Source: Amycolatopsis sp. 2-15
Lineage (GTDB): Bacteria; Actinomycetota; Actinomycetes; Mycobacteriales; Pseudonocardiaceae
Assembly: GCF_030285625.1 (NCBI RefSeq)
Contig: NZ_CP127294.1
Coordinates: forward strand, 4,436,501 to 4,500,500
Length of the DNA: 64,000 nt
Reading direction: 5' to 3'
Below the pieces are notes generated by a model, which was given only the letters and a program-made list of their open reading frames with translations, searched no databases and was not told where the DNA came from. The position numbers and the translations under genes were made by a program. Of this stretch, positions 8,717-17,472 are shown piece by piece (positions within the stretch are counted from its first letter, which is position 1; each line of letters starts with the position of its first letter).

Positions 8717-9595
8717 GTGAACAGAACCGCATTGGCGGAGTTCCTCCGCCTCCGCCGGGCGAAGTTGCGCCCAGAAGATGTCGGCTTGTACGCGGGCCTG
8801 CGGCGGCGCGCGCCGGGGTTGCGGCGTGAGGAAGTCGCGCGCCTGGAACAGCAACGCGCCCCGCAGCCGAGCGAGCAGCTGCTCGCGGCGCTGGCCGGCG
8901 CGCTGCGCCTGACCGAGAGCGAGCGTGAGTACCTGTTCAACGTCGCCGGCCGCACCGCTCCCGTTGCCGATCCCAGGAACACCGCCGAGCAGGCCGCCCC
9001 CACGTTGCTGCGGGCGCTGCCGTTCGTCACCGGCGCGCCCGCGGTGATCGTCTCGAACCTCGGCGACGTCCTGGTGAAGAACGATCTCGCCCGCGCGCTC
9101 TGCGGCGACCCCTCGCACTCCACGGGCCTGGCCCGCAGCGAGACCTACCGGTGGTTCACCGAACCGGCTTGGCGCCGGCACTGGGCCGAACAGGATCGCG
9201 CGCGCCAGAGCCGGTACCGGGTCGCGGCGCTGCGCGCGGCGTACGGGTCGATGGGCCCGCGGTCCCGCGCCGGCGAGCTGGTGCGGGCGCTGCAGGAGGC
9301 GAGCGAGGAGTTCGCGCGCCTCTGGGAACTGCACGAGGTTGCGTCCTGCGCCGCGGACCACCTGACGCTCGTCCACCCGTCGCTCGGCGAGATCGAGCTC
9401 GAACGCCATTCGCTGTTCGCCGAAGACCGGAGCCAGGCTCTGGTGGTCTTGCTTCCGAAGCCCGGCAGCGAATCGGAGAGGAAGATCCGGCTGCTGGGCG
9501 AGCGGGAAAACGGGCTGGTTCCGGCACCGCGCGAGGAAATCCCCGGCAGCGGCCGGCTCGCCGGTGAGCTGCCGGTCATTCGCGGAGCCGGGTGA
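8717..9595 (+). CDS. MmyB-like regulator with 11-residue deletion in its HTH
   Basis: A 292-residue XRE-type regulator with a C-terminal MmyB-like ligand-binding (PAS-like) domain, seen in TYRWFTEPAWR, MGPRSRAGELVRAL and FARLWELHEV. GTG at 8717 is chosen because it aligns with the paralogue's start. The paralogue at 10493 reads RREEVALLAAMSTDYYTRLEQQR. Here the sequence reads RREEVARLEQQR: exactly 11 residues (33 bp, junction at 8839/8840) are missing, removing the end of helix 2 and most of the recognition helix. Family members need this segment to bind DNA, so the protein may have lost or changed DNA binding while keeping its sensor domain. It is divergent from an SDR gene; the reading frame is otherwise intact. 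Confidence 0.82.
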   Translation: MNRTALAEFLRLRRAKLRPEDVGLYAGLRRRAPGLRREEVARLEQQRAPQPSEQLLAALAGALRLTESEREYLFNVAGRTAPVADPRNTAEQAAPTLLRALPFVTGAPAVIVSNLGDVLVKNDLARALCGDPSHSTGLARSETYRWFTEPAWRRHWAEQDRARQSRYRVAALRAAYGSMGPRSRAGELVRALQEASEEFARLWELHEVASCAADHLTLVHPSLGEIELERHSLFAEDRSQALVVLLPKPGSESERKIRLLGERENGLVPAPREEIPGSGRLAGELPVIRGAG

Positions 9596-9601
9596 CCCGC
9601 G

Positions 9602-9626
9602 GCCGGCCGGCTCCGCGCCGGCCGGC
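9602..9626. terminator. bidirectional terminator hairpin
   Basis: GCCGGCCGG, a 7-base loop, and CCGGCCGGC form a perfect 9-bp hairpin in the 31-bp gap between the convergent regulator (end 9595) and SDR (end 9627). There is no T-run, as is common in actinobacteria. It likely terminates both transcripts. Confidence 0.55.
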
Positions 9627-10391
9627 TCAGTCGCCGTGCGGGTCGGAGGCGTTGACGGCGGTGACGACCTGGTCGTAGTCGCCGCGGGCTTCGCCGTAGC
9701 GGAGGAACTTCACGCGCTCGACCTGGATCTCGCGGGCGTCCGGCTGGGTCTCGATGAGGTTCAGGACCTCGCTGACGAACTCGGCGAGCGGCTGGGCGTG
9801 GTCGTTGTCGGCCTGGCCGGGGAGCAGGTCCGTCTGCACGGACGGCGGTTCGAGCTCCAGGACCTTCACCGACGTGTCGGCCAGCTGCAGGCGCAGCGAT
9901 TCGCTGAGCATGTGGATGGCGGCCTTCGAGGCGTTGTAGCTCGGCGTCACCTTCAGCGGCGTGAAGGCGAGGCCGGAGGAGACGGTCATGATCGTCGCGT
10001 CCGGGCGGGTCTGCAGGTGTTCCACGAAGGCGGCGATGAGACGGATCGGGCCGAGCACGTTGGTGGTCACGACCGATTCGGCCGACGCGAGGAACGACTC
10101 GGGCCGGTGCCAGTCCTCCACGCGCATGATGCCGGACATGGTGACCAGCACGTTGAGGTCGGGGTGGGTCGCCAGCACCTCCTTGGCGGCCGCGTCGATG
10201 CTCGCGGGGTCGGTGGTGTCGATCTGCACGGTGTCGAGCCCTGGGTGCTGAGTGGCGATCTCGCGCAGCAGCTCGGTGCGGCGGCCGCCGATGATCACGG
10301 TGTTGCCCCTGGCCCGCAGCTCGAGAGCGAGGGCCAGGCCGATGCCGCTGGTCGAGCCGGGGATGAAGATGGTGTTTCCGCTGATGTCCAT
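9627..10391 (-). CDS. short-chain dehydrogenase/reductase (second copy)
   Basis: A 254-residue SDR closely related to the protein encoded at 7756-8514. GSTSGIG lies at residues 12-18, the GRR cofactor motif follows, and SSG plus YNASK supply the catalytic Ser and Tyr. Large blocks such as RVEDWHRPESFLASAESV correspond to RAEDWHRPESFLSSAEAV in the first copy. The copies differ most near the C-terminus (LLPGQADNDHAQ here), where substrate-binding loops often lie, so substrate specificity may have diverged. Starts at ATG 10391, divergent from an intact MmyB-like regulator. Confidence 0.9.
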   Translation of the reverse strand: MDISGNTIFIPGSTSGIGLALALELRARGNTVIIGGRRTELLREIATQHPGLDTVQIDTTDPASIDAAAKEVLATHPDLNVLVTMSGIMRVEDWHRPESFLASAESVVTTNVLGPIRLIAAFVEHLQTRPDATIMTVSSGLAFTPLKVTPSYNASKAAIHMLSESLRLQLADTSVKVLELEPPSVQTDLLPGQADNDHAQPLAEFVSEVLNLIETQPDAREIQVERVKFLRYGEARGDYDQVVTAVNASDPHGD

Positions 10392-10492
10392 GCCCCGACT
10401 TTCGCGCTTCGCCGGGCTGAGGTGCAGAGACCGCTCATCGGGGGACCGGCGATCCCTGGCTCGCGCGCGGCGTGCGCCGGATACTGGGTGTC

Positions 10493-11341
10493 ATGGATCG
10501 CGCGACACTGGCGGAGTTCCTGCGCCGACGCCGGGAGGCGCTGCAACCCGAGGACGTCGGGCTGCCCGCGGGCGCGCGTCGTCGCGCGCCCGGGCTGCGG
10601 CGCGAAGAGGTCGCGTTGCTGGCCGCCATGTCCACCGACTACTACACCCGGCTCGAGCAGCAGCGCGGCCCACAGCCGAGCGAGCAGATGCTCGCGTCGC
10701 TGGCCCGCGCGCTGCGCCTGGACGCCGGCGAACGCGACTACCTGTTCCAGATTTCGGGCCGCAACGCGCCTTCGGCCGTGGCTGTCGCCACCCATGTCGC
10801 GCCCGCGTTGCTGCGTGTCCTCGACCGGCTCGACGACACGCCCGCGCTGATCCTGTCGAACGTCGGCGAGGTCCTCGTGCAGAACCGCTTCGCCGACGCC
10901 CTCTACGGCGACCAGTCCCACCACACCGGCCTGGCCCGCAGCACCATCTACCGCTGGTTCACCGACCCGGACGAGCGCCTCATCTACCCGGAGGACGACC
11001 GCGCCCGCCAGAGCCGCGCCCAGGTCGCGGGTCTGCGGGCCGCGCACGGCTCGATGGGCCCGCGGTCCCGGGCCGGTGAGCTCGTGCGCGCGTTGCAGCA
11101 GGAGAGCGCGGAGTTCGCCGAGCTGTGGGAACGGCACGAGGTGGCGCGGCGGTTCGAGGACCACAAGACGTTGATCCACCCGCAGCTGGGCCCGATCGAG
11201 GTGGATTGCCAGGCGTTGTTCACGGAGGACTGGTCGCAGTCGCTGCTGGTGCTCACGGCGGCGCCTCGGACGGAAGCGGCGGAGAAGATCCAGCTGCTCG
11301 GAGTGCTGGGGAACGAGCAGTTCCCGGCTCCGGCGCGCTGA
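10493..11341 (+). CDS. MmyB-like XRE family regulator (intact copy)
   Basis: A 282-residue regulator with a complete N-terminal helix-turn-helix (EEVALLAAMSTDYYTRLEQQR, about residues 38-58) and a C-terminal MmyB-like domain (IYRWFTDPDER, MGPRSRAGELVRAL). ATG at 10493 is preferred over an upstream in-frame GTG at 10472 because it aligns with family N-termini. Members are usually encoded divergently from the dehydrogenase they control, as here. It provides the reference showing that the neighbouring copy at 8717 has lost 33 bp of its HTH. Ligand unknown; the family's sensor domain is thought to bind small hydrophobic molecules. Confidence 0.88.
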   Translation: MDRATLAEFLRRRREALQPEDVGLPAGARRRAPGLRREEVALLAAMSTDYYTRLEQQRGPQPSEQMLASLARALRLDAGERDYLFQISGRNAPSAVAVATHVAPALLRVLDRLDDTPALILSNVGEVLVQNRFADALYGDQSHHTGLARSTIYRWFTDPDERLIYPEDDRARQSRAQVAGLRAAHGSMGPRSRAGELVRALQQESAEFAELWERHEVARRFEDHKTLIHPQLGPIEVDCQALFTEDWSQSLLVLTAAPRTEAAEKIQLLGVLGNEQFPAPAR

Positions 11342-11484
11342 TCGTCGCGCGCGGGGCCGATCGGTCACGGCGTCGTGCCCGATCGGCTCGGGCGATGACT
11401 GGTCCGGGTGACCGAGAATCCGGAAATCCGCGCCGGGCTGACAGGATTGGCGGCCTGTGTCCGTGGCATGGGGAGGAAACGAGG

Positions 11485-12837
11485 ATGTCGCCCGCTGAGG
11501 TTTTCGCGCGGCTGAGTGATACCCGCACGCCGGTGGCGGAACCGGTGGTGGTGAAGACCGCCGTGGTGCTGGGCGGGAGCGTCGCGGGGTTGCTCGCGGC
11601 GCGGGCGCTGGCGGACCACGCCGAGGAGGTCGTGGTGCTGGAGCGCGACGACCCCGGGCCCGGCGCACGGCAGGGGGCACCGCAGGGGTCGCAGACGCAC
11701 GTGCTGCTGCCGGCCGGGCAGCGCCAGCTCGAACGGTGGTTCCCGGGCTTCACCGAGAAGACCGTGGCGGCGGGGGCGCGGCGCGCGCCGGCGCGGTTGC
11801 GCCACACGTATTCCGATGGCGTGCGCAAGGTCGTCGGCTCGGACACCGAGATCCTGACCAGCACCAGGCCGTTCCTGGAGGCGCAGATCCGGGAGCACAC
11901 GCTGGCGTTGCCGAACGTGCGGGCGCTCGTCGCGCGCGTGACGGGGCTGGAGTTCTCGGACACCGCGGTCACGGCCGTCCGGTACGAGGGCGGCCGGCTG
12001 GACGCCGATTTCGTCGTCGACGCGATGGGCCGCGCGAGCCGCCTCGGCGACTGGTTGGTCGACGCCGGGTGGGAACAGCCGCCGATGACGCGGATGAAGA
12101 TCGACCTGAACTACGCCACCGCCGTGCTGCGCCGCAACGATGAGTGGCCCGAGGCCCGCGTGGGCTTGTCGATGCACTCGCCGGGCGACCCGTCGGGCAT
12201 CGCGGCCGCTGTCACCGTCCAGATCGAGGACGACCGGTGGATCGCCACGCTGTCGGGCTACCTCGACCGGCGCCCCGGCAGCACGCCGGAGGACTTCGTC
12301 CACCTGTGCCGGACCGCGCTGCCGGACGAGTTCGGCGCCGTCGCCGCCCACGAGATGGTCGGCGGCATCACCACCTACCGCCACGCCGACAGCCGCCGCC
12401 GTGACTTCCACCGCCTCCGCCGCTTTCCCGCGCGCTTGGTGGCCACCGGTGACGCCGTCGCGTCCTTCAACCCCATCTACGGGCAGGGCATGGCCTGCGC
12501 CGCGTTGCACGCTTCGTGCCTCTCGGAGTACCTGCGCACCGGCCCGGATCTGACCGCGCCGGCGCACGCGTTCTTCTCGCTCCAACGCGTGATCGTCGAC
12601 GCCGCCTGGGGCCTTTCCACGGGCGGCGACCTCGAACTGCCCCATGTGGACGGTCCCTATCCCCGCGGGTATCGCCTGCAGAAGTGGGCGATCGGGCAGA
12701 TCGTCGCCGCGTCCGTGCACGACCCGGAAATCGCGCGCCGCTTCGACGAGGTCGCGTACCTCCTGGCGCACCCGTCGACGCTGGCTCGGCCGGGGACGTT
12801 GGTGAAGGCGATCCTGGCCAACCGACGGAAGAAGTGA
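11485..12837 (+). CDS. FAD-dependent monooxygenase-like oxidoreductase
   Basis: A 450-residue flavoprotein. The N-terminal dinucleotide fold shows VVLGGSVAGLLAARAL (residues 27-42) with the acidic end VVVLERD. The second FAD motif is GDAVASFNPIYGQGMACAA (about residue 325), typical of aromatic hydroxylases and the epoxidases related to LasC. Start ATG 11485 is supported by GGGAGGAAACGAGG upstream. No transmembrane segment. It follows the duplicated SDR/regulator modules on the same strand as the intact regulator, with a 143-bp gap, so it may have its own promoter. It probably hydroxylates or epoxidises a small organic substrate with NAD(P)H and O2; the substrate is unknown. Confidence 0.8.
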   Translation: MSPAEVFARLSDTRTPVAEPVVVKTAVVLGGSVAGLLAARALADHAEEVVVLERDDPGPGARQGAPQGSQTHVLLPAGQRQLERWFPGFTEKTVAAGARRAPARLRHTYSDGVRKVVGSDTEILTSTRPFLEAQIREHTLALPNVRALVARVTGLEFSDTAVTAVRYEGGRLDADFVVDAMGRASRLGDWLVDAGWEQPPMTRMKIDLNYATAVLRRNDEWPEARVGLSMHSPGDPSGIAAAVTVQIEDDRWIATLSGYLDRRPGSTPEDFVHLCRTALPDEFGAVAAHEMVGGITTYRHADSRRRDFHRLRRFPARLVATGDAVASFNPIYGQGMACAALHASCLSEYLRTGPDLTAPAHAFFSLQRVIVDAAWGLSTGGDLELPHVDGPYPRGYRLQKWAIGQIVAASVHDPEIARRFDEVAYLLAHPSTLARPGTLVKAILANRRKK

Positions 12838-12877
12838 GCCGGTCCGGGCGCCCCGATACCTGGGCGCCCGGACCGGC
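12838..12877. terminator. strong bidirectional terminator hairpin
   Basis: A perfect 16-bp stem (12838-12853 with 12862-12877, arm GCCGGTCCGGGCGCCC) and an 8-base loop. It starts just after the stop of the FAD monooxygenase and lies 6 bases from the end of the convergent nuclease gene. It likely terminates both. Confidence 0.8.
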
Positions 12878-12883
12878 GTCGGG

Positions 12884-13672
12884 TCAGTGCCGGAGCTCGG
12901 CGCGGACCACGAGAGCGTCGTGGTCGGTGTAGGTCGTCGGTTCGATCTCGGCGCGGGGCGCCGCGAGGGTGCCGTAGGAGTGCTGGATGCCGGGGTCCTT
13001 GGCCGCGGCCGCGTCGGTCAGTGTCCACTGGCGCTTCGGCGCGCACGAAGCGTGCCGGTTGACGTCACCGGCGAAAATGGTCGGCCGGTGCCGGGCGGCG
13101 AGCACGGCGGTCAGCTCGGCGCACTGGACGGAGTTCGTCGTGCCGGGGGTCTCGCCGTCGGTCGACAGGTGGCTGGTGCAGACGTCCACTCCGCGCGCGG
13201 TCGTCACGCAGAGCCAGCGGCGCTGCTCCACGCCGCTGAACACGGAGTAGGGGGCGTCCTGGGACGCGCGGATCGCGTCCTTGGTCAGCACGGCGTTGCC
13301 GAAGAACCCACGGCCTTCCGGTGTTTTGCAGGCCAGCGGGGCGCCGTTGTAGATCACCGTGGCGAACCGGTAGTGGTAGCGGGTGCGCGCGGCGACCTGG
13401 GCCACGTCGCCGCTGCACGCCTCGTTGAGGGTGACCGCGTTGACGTTGTTCGCCTTGATCTTGGCGACTACCTCGTCGACGATCTTCGGGTACTCGGTGC
13501 CGGGGTAGCAGCCGGCGTAGCCGCTGGAGCAGACGTTCATCTGCAACAGCGAGTACGGCGACCGCCCGTGCCCGGCCTCGGTGGCACCGGCGGTGGCGAG
13601 GGGAGACAGGAGCCCGAAGGCCAGCAGACAGAACAGCACAGTGCGCAGACGCGCAGCGAAACGTTGGGTCAC
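12884..13672 (-). CDS. secreted endonuclease/exonuclease/phosphatase family protein
   Basis: About 262 residues. A signal peptide (RLRTVLFCLLAFGLLSPLATAGA) is followed by an EEP-fold domain. Family landmarks are LLQMNVCSS, the metal-binding Glu in TLNEAC, SHLSTD, FAGDVNRHAS and the terminal catalytic Asp-His in TTYTDHDALVV. Several cysteines suggest disulfides, fitting an extracellular enzyme. GTG at 13672 gives a proper signal peptide start; the frame is open 26 codons further upstream, but that extension would place residues before the signal. It may be a nuclease or phosphodiesterase; the fold does not fix the substrate. Convergent with the FAD monooxygenase across a strong hairpin. Confidence 0.78.
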   Translation of the reverse strand: MTQRFAARLRTVLFCLLAFGLLSPLATAGATEAGHGRSPYSLLQMNVCSSGYAGCYPGTEYPKIVDEVVAKIKANNVNAVTLNEACSGDVAQVAARTRYHYRFATVIYNGAPLACKTPEGRGFFGNAVLTKDAIRASQDAPYSVFSGVEQRRWLCVTTARGVDVCTSHLSTDGETPGTTNSVQCAELTAVLAARHRPTIFAGDVNRHASCAPKRQWTLTDAAAAKDPGIQHSYGTLAAPRAEIEPTTYTDHDALVVRAELRH

Positions 13673-13853
13673 GAGCAGATTCTGCGGCCCCGGCCGGGCC
13701 ACCCGAAGACCTCTCGACAAGAGTTCACCGGGTGGACGTCCGCCGGGCAACCTTCATCCCGGAGTTCGGCGCTTTCCGTTGCGCCACTGCGGTTTCTCGC
13801 GATCGCGGGCACCACCGAGGCCGCGCCGGCCGGCGCCTTCCGTCACCTCCGCG

Positions 13854-15167
13854 TCAGCCCCGCCCCGCGGGCCGGGGCAGGTCGAGGTGCTCGCGCAGAG
13901 TCGACCCGGTGTACTCCGTGCGGAAGCGGCCCTTCGCCTGAAGCAGCGGCACCACGTGGTCGACGAAGGTGCTCAGCTCGTAGGGGAGGGTGGAGCCCAT
14001 GATCGTGAAGCCGTCGACCGCGCCCGCGTCCTGCCAGGTGAGGATGTGGTCGGCCAGCTGCTCCGGCGTGCCGACGAAGTGGTACTGACCCGCGCCGCTT
14101 TTCATGGCCGAGGTCAGCTCGCGCAGCGTCGCGGTCGGCTCGGCGCGGGCCGCCTCGACGAGCTGCGCCGCCCGGCTCGACGCCGCCGGCGCGTCGAGCA
14201 GCTCCGCGGGCAACGGCGCGTCCGGGTCGAACGCGTCCGGATCGAGCCCGGCGGTGTAGAGCACGTTCTGCCACCGGAACTCCTCGCTGGACAGGTCTTC
14301 CAGCCGTTGGGCCTTCTCCTGTGCGGCCGCCTCGGTGTCGCCGAGCGTGATCATCAACGCCGGCAACACCAGCACCTGCTCGGGCGCCCGCCCGGCTTCC
14401 GCGGCCCGCGCGTGCAGATCGGTGCGGAACTTCACGGCCGCCTCCAACGACGGCGGCCCCGAGAACACCAGCTCCGCGAACCGCGCCGCCAACCCGATCC
14501 CCGCCGACGACTGCCCCGCCTGCACGAGCACCGGCCACCCCTGCGGCGACCGCGGGAACGGCAGGATGCCCTCGACGTCGTAGAACTCGCCGTGGAACCG
14601 CGGCGCGTGCAGCTTCGCGCGGTCCGCCCACACGCCGTCGGGCCGATCGCCCACGAGGGCGCCGTCTTCCCAGCTGTCCCACGCCCGCGTGACGACGTCG
14701 ACGAACTCGTGCGCCCGCGCGTACCGGTCGGCGTGATCGGGGTGCGCGGCCTCGCCGAAGTTGGCCGCCGCCAGGGAGGTGACGGTGGTGACGATGTTCC
14801 ACCCCGCCCGGCCCCCGCTGAGGTGATCCAGCGTCGCGAACCGCCGTGCCAGCTCCCACGGCTTGTTGTACGTGGTGGACCCCGTGCCGATCAGCCCGAT
14901 GTGACTGGTGACCGCCGCCAGCGCGGAGAGGACGGAGATCGGATCGAACTGCGTCTGCGGCAGGTGCGCCACGCGGTACTCGGGGATGGCGATGTTGTCG
15001 GCGAGGAAGATCGTGTCCAGCAGACCGCGCTCGGCCGTGCGGGCGATGTCCGCGTAGTACGGCAGGCCGAGGACCCCACGTACGTCGTCGTCGACGACCC
15101 GCCACGCTGATTCGTGGTAGCCGTTGGGCCAGATGAAAGCGTTGAAGTGCAACGGTCGCGCGCTCAT
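13854..15167 (-). CDS. LLM-class flavin-dependent monooxygenase (NtaA/SnaA/DszA type)
   Basis: A 437-residue bacterial luciferase-like monooxygenase of the NtaA/SnaA/DszA/DmoA group. Typical features are HFNAFIWPNG at the start, LADNIAIPEYR, FDPISVLSALA, TGSTTYNKPWELARRFATLD, GGRAGWNIVTT, and PVLVQAGQSSAG before the C-terminal helical part (ILTWQDAGAVDGFTIM). Such enzymes use FMNH2 delivered by a separate reductase, none of which is encoded beside it, to oxidise sulfur compounds, chelators or related substrates. No signal peptide. Start ATG 15167. The gene stands alone, with a 740-bp repeat-rich spacer upstream. Substrate unknown. Confidence 0.85.
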   Translation of the reverse strand: MSARPLHFNAFIWPNGYHESAWRVVDDDVRGVLGLPYYADIARTAERGLLDTIFLADNIAIPEYRVAHLPQTQFDPISVLSALAAVTSHIGLIGTGSTTYNKPWELARRFATLDHLSGGRAGWNIVTTVTSLAAANFGEAAHPDHADRYARAHEFVDVVTRAWDSWEDGALVGDRPDGVWADRAKLHAPRFHGEFYDVEGILPFPRSPQGWPVLVQAGQSSAGIGLAARFAELVFSGPPSLEAAVKFRTDLHARAAEAGRAPEQVLVLPALMITLGDTEAAAQEKAQRLEDLSSEEFRWQNVLYTAGLDPDAFDPDAPLPAELLDAPAASSRAAQLVEAARAEPTATLRELTSAMKSGAGQYHFVGTPEQLADHILTWQDAGAVDGFTIMGSTLPYELSTFVDHVVPLLQAKGRFRTEYTGSTLREHLDLPRPAGRG

Positions 15168-15288
15168 GAGCTGGGCTCCTCAAGCAGTGTTGTCACGGAT
15201 GTTGTGGTTCCGGCTCACCGCGGCGGCTCACCGCTTCGGCGAGCGGCTTCCCGGTCGGCCGGTCGCCGTGCGGTGCGGCAGCTGCGGG

Positions 15289-15700
15289 CGGGTGCCGTCG
15301 CCTCCATGGGCCAGCTGCTTCGGTGGCCCGACCGCACCTCGCCGCGGCCGGGGGGTCGTGCGGTTGGGGTCGTGGCGGTGGGCTTCGTGGTAGCTGCTGG
15401 CGGGGGTGGACTTGTGGGCGGGTGCCCTCGCCGCCATGGGCCGGCTGCTTCTGTGGCTCGGCCGCGGCTGCCGCAGTTGTGGGGTTGCCGGGTTGGTGGG
15501 GTTGTAGAGATGGGTGCTGCCGGGTTGGCTTGCCGGCGGGTGCCGTCGCCGCCTGGCCGGCCGCCTAGGCGGCCCGACCGCACTTCGCCGCAGTTGTGGG
15601 GTTGCCGGGTCGGCGGGGTCGTAGAGGTGGGTGCTGCCGTGGTTGGCCGCGGGTGTGGCCTGATCGCACCTCGCCACGACGGTCGGGGTCGTGCGGTTGG
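15289..15700. repeat. GC-rich degenerate repeats in a 740-bp non-coding spacer
   Basis: The stretch 15168-15910 has no gene I can support. GCGGGTGCCGTCGCC-type units begin near 15289, 15418 and 15537, about 120-130 bp apart, the first followed by CATGGGCCAGCTGCTT and the second by CATGGGCCGGCTGCTT. CAGTTGTGGGGTTGCCGGGT occurs near 15473 and 15591. GGGGTCGTGCGGTTGGG occurs near 15353 and 15685. Frames are open on both strands with low-complexity proline/arginine translations, so I treat them as non-coding. Function unknown. Confidence 0.6.
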
Positions 15701-15910
15701 GCCTGCGGGCGCCGGCGCCACCGCGGTCGGCTGGGCGGCCTCCCCGCCGACCGCTCGACGCGGCGCCCGATCCGCGCGGCGGCCGGCGGACCGTTCGGGC
15801 GGGCAGGGTCTCGCCCGGGTCGCAGCAGCCGGCCGAGGCCCCTCCACCCCGTGGCGTCCGCGCCACCGAGCGGAGGGAACGACCGCAACCCGACCCGCCG
15901 GACCCAGACC

Positions 15911-16831
15911 TCAGGCCAGGCCCTGCTTCGAGAGCCAGTCCTTCGCCACGTCGGCGGCCGGCTCACCGTCGGCGTCGACGCGGCTGTTGAGGTCGCGCAG
16001 CTCGGGCGTGGTCAGTTTCGCGCTGACGGCGTTGACCGCCGCCGCGAAGTCCGCGCCGCGCTCGTCGAGCACCTTCTGGCTCACCGCCGGCACGACGTTC
16101 TCCGTCGGCTCGATCCCGAGGTCGTCCTTCAGCACCACGTACTTCGAGTCACCGGCGACCGGGCTCACCGAGTCGACCGGGATCACGGTCGCGCCGCCCG
16201 AGTCGAGCTCCTGCACCCGCGGGCCGATCTCCTGCACGGTCTTGAACGTTGCGTTCGTGAGCTTGTACACGTCCTGGAAGCCCTTGAAGCACGGCGGCCG
16301 CGTCTCGCACTCCGGACCGCCCGCCATCACGACCTTGTCGAGCTTCTTCAGGTCGCCGATCGTGGACAGGCCCTTCGCCTTCGCCAGGTCGGCCTTCACG
16401 ATGTAGACGTCCTTGTCCTCGGCCGGCGCGTAGTTCAGCAGGCCGATGCCGTCGGCCTTGAACAGCTCGGCCAGCTGGCTGTGCTCGCCGGCCGCGTCCT
16501 TCACCGCGTCCTTGCCGAAGCCCGTCGCGATGGCCGCGCCCTGGTACTCCGGCACGAACTGCAGCTCGCCCTTCTTCAGCGACGGGTAGATCAGCTCGCG
16601 CGAACCGAGATTCAGCTTCCGCGTGACCGGGTAGCCCTTCGCCTCCAGCGCGCTCGCGTAGATCTCCGCGAGGATCTGGCTGTCGGTGAAGTTGAACGAC
16701 GCCACCACGATCGGCGCGCCGCCCTTGCTCGGCGCAGCCGGCTGGTCGCTGCCGCCGCCACCGCACGCCGTGAGGCCGAGCGCCGCCACGGCCAGCAGCG
16801 CGGCCGCTCGGATGGTCCGGGTCCAGCGCAC
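15911..16831 (-). CDS. glycine betaine/choline-type ABC transporter substrate-binding lipoprotein (OpuBC/ProX-like)
   Basis: A 306-residue lipoprotein. The signal peptide ends in a lipobox (ALGLTAC), then a GGGG linker. The mature part matches OpuAC-type binding proteins: PIVVASFNFTDSQILAEIYASAL, GELQFVPEYQG, VVMAGGPECETRPPCFKGFQDVY and VIPVDSVSP. These bind quaternary-amine osmoprotectants for uptake. The GTG start at 16831 is supported by GAGGAG nine bases upstream; the frame is open to 17443, but that extension lacks coding character. No permease or ATPase gene is beside it, so it is an orphan here and must work with a system encoded elsewhere. Ligand is inferred from family. Confidence 0.85.
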   Translation of the reverse strand: MRWTRTIRAAALLAVAALGLTACGGGGSDQPAAPSKGGAPIVVASFNFTDSQILAEIYASALEAKGYPVTRKLNLGSRELIYPSLKKGELQFVPEYQGAAIATGFGKDAVKDAAGEHSQLAELFKADGIGLLNYAPAEDKDVYIVKADLAKAKGLSTIGDLKKLDKVVMAGGPECETRPPCFKGFQDVYKLTNATFKTVQEIGPRVQELDSGGATVIPVDSVSPVAGDSKYVVLKDDLGIEPTENVVPAVSQKVLDERGADFAAAVNAVSAKLTTPELRDLNSRVDADGEPAADVAKDWLSKQGLA

Positions 16832-17010
16832 GTGCCCACACTCCTCGGGTCGAGAACGGTCTGGGTGACCGATCACTGGGACCCTATAGACGGGTACCGA
16901 CAGAAACCACATCGTGGGTATCACACGGGCCCGTCGTCCGCTGTGGACAGCGGATATTCCCGACTGATGGCCAGAAATGTCTGTCCGAAGGGTCACCTCT
17001 GGATCCGAAA

Positions 17011-17030
17011 GGTGCGCTGGTGAGCGCACC
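17011..17030. terminator. perfect 8-bp hairpin
   Basis: GGTGCGCT-GGTG-AGCGCACC, a perfect stem with a 4-base loop, lies in the non-coding stretch upstream of the binding-protein gene and before the small membrane ORF. It could end an unrecognised short transcript. No T-run. Confidence 0.35.
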
Positions 17031-17192
17031 CGACCGCTACCGCGAAGCTCGGCAGACTGCCGCGGGAGCGCGCCGGTGAGACACGTCGGAGACGTCGTCC
17101 TACGCCGGGTAGGACATGGTTTCGCCGATGAGGGGACCAGGAGCGACTGACGTGCGTGGGCAGGTTCTGGCAGCTGTCCTCCTGGCAGCGCT

Positions 17193-17384
17193 GTGGCCAT
17201 CAGCCTCGTGCTCGCTGTCCTGATGACTCGAACGTTGCTGGTCCTGGTTCTCGCAGCCGGGCTCGCGACCTTGATCGTCAAACTGACCGACGGGGAATAC
17301 GTCCGAGTTCCGCTGACGGTGCTCGTCGTCCTGGGGGCGGGCCTGCTCGCGCGATGCGCCGTCACTAAGTCCCGGAAGCGCTGA
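17193..17384 (+). CDS. small hydrophobic protein, possibly frameshifted at its start
   Basis: About 53-63 residues with two hydrophobic stretches (LLVLVLAAGLATLIV and LTVLVVLGAGLLAR) and a basic tail KSRKR, so a small two-helix membrane protein. The 192-base frame could start at GTG 17193 or at ATG 17223. A ribosome site (AGGGGACCAGGAGCG) and GTG at 17152 lie upstream in another frame that reads VRGQVLAAVLLAALWP and then stops at a TGATG overlapping the ATG. The two parts fused would make one plausible signal-anchor protein, so either a single-base indel near 17190 or a coupled leader peptide is likely. No homologue recognised. Confidence 0.45.
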   Translation: MAISLVLAVLMTRTLLVLVLAAGLATLIVKLTDGEYVRVPLTVLVVLGAGLLARCAVTKSRKR

Positions 17385-17472
17385 TCGGCATGGTCGGGCA
17401 CCAGCGAATCGTCGCCTGCGCAGGTGCGCGCTTCCATGGTCATCTCGCCCGTGACCGGGATACGTTGATCGC

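Noticed and set aside
11485..12837. Biosynthetic gene cluster around the FAD monooxygenase (LasC-like)
   Set aside because: No polyketide, peptide or terpene synthase in the window; neighbours are dehydrogenases and regulators.
15228..15866. Proline/arginine-rich minus-strand frame in the repeat spacer
   Set aside because: Low-complexity translation of degenerate GC-rich repeats; alternative strands are equally open.
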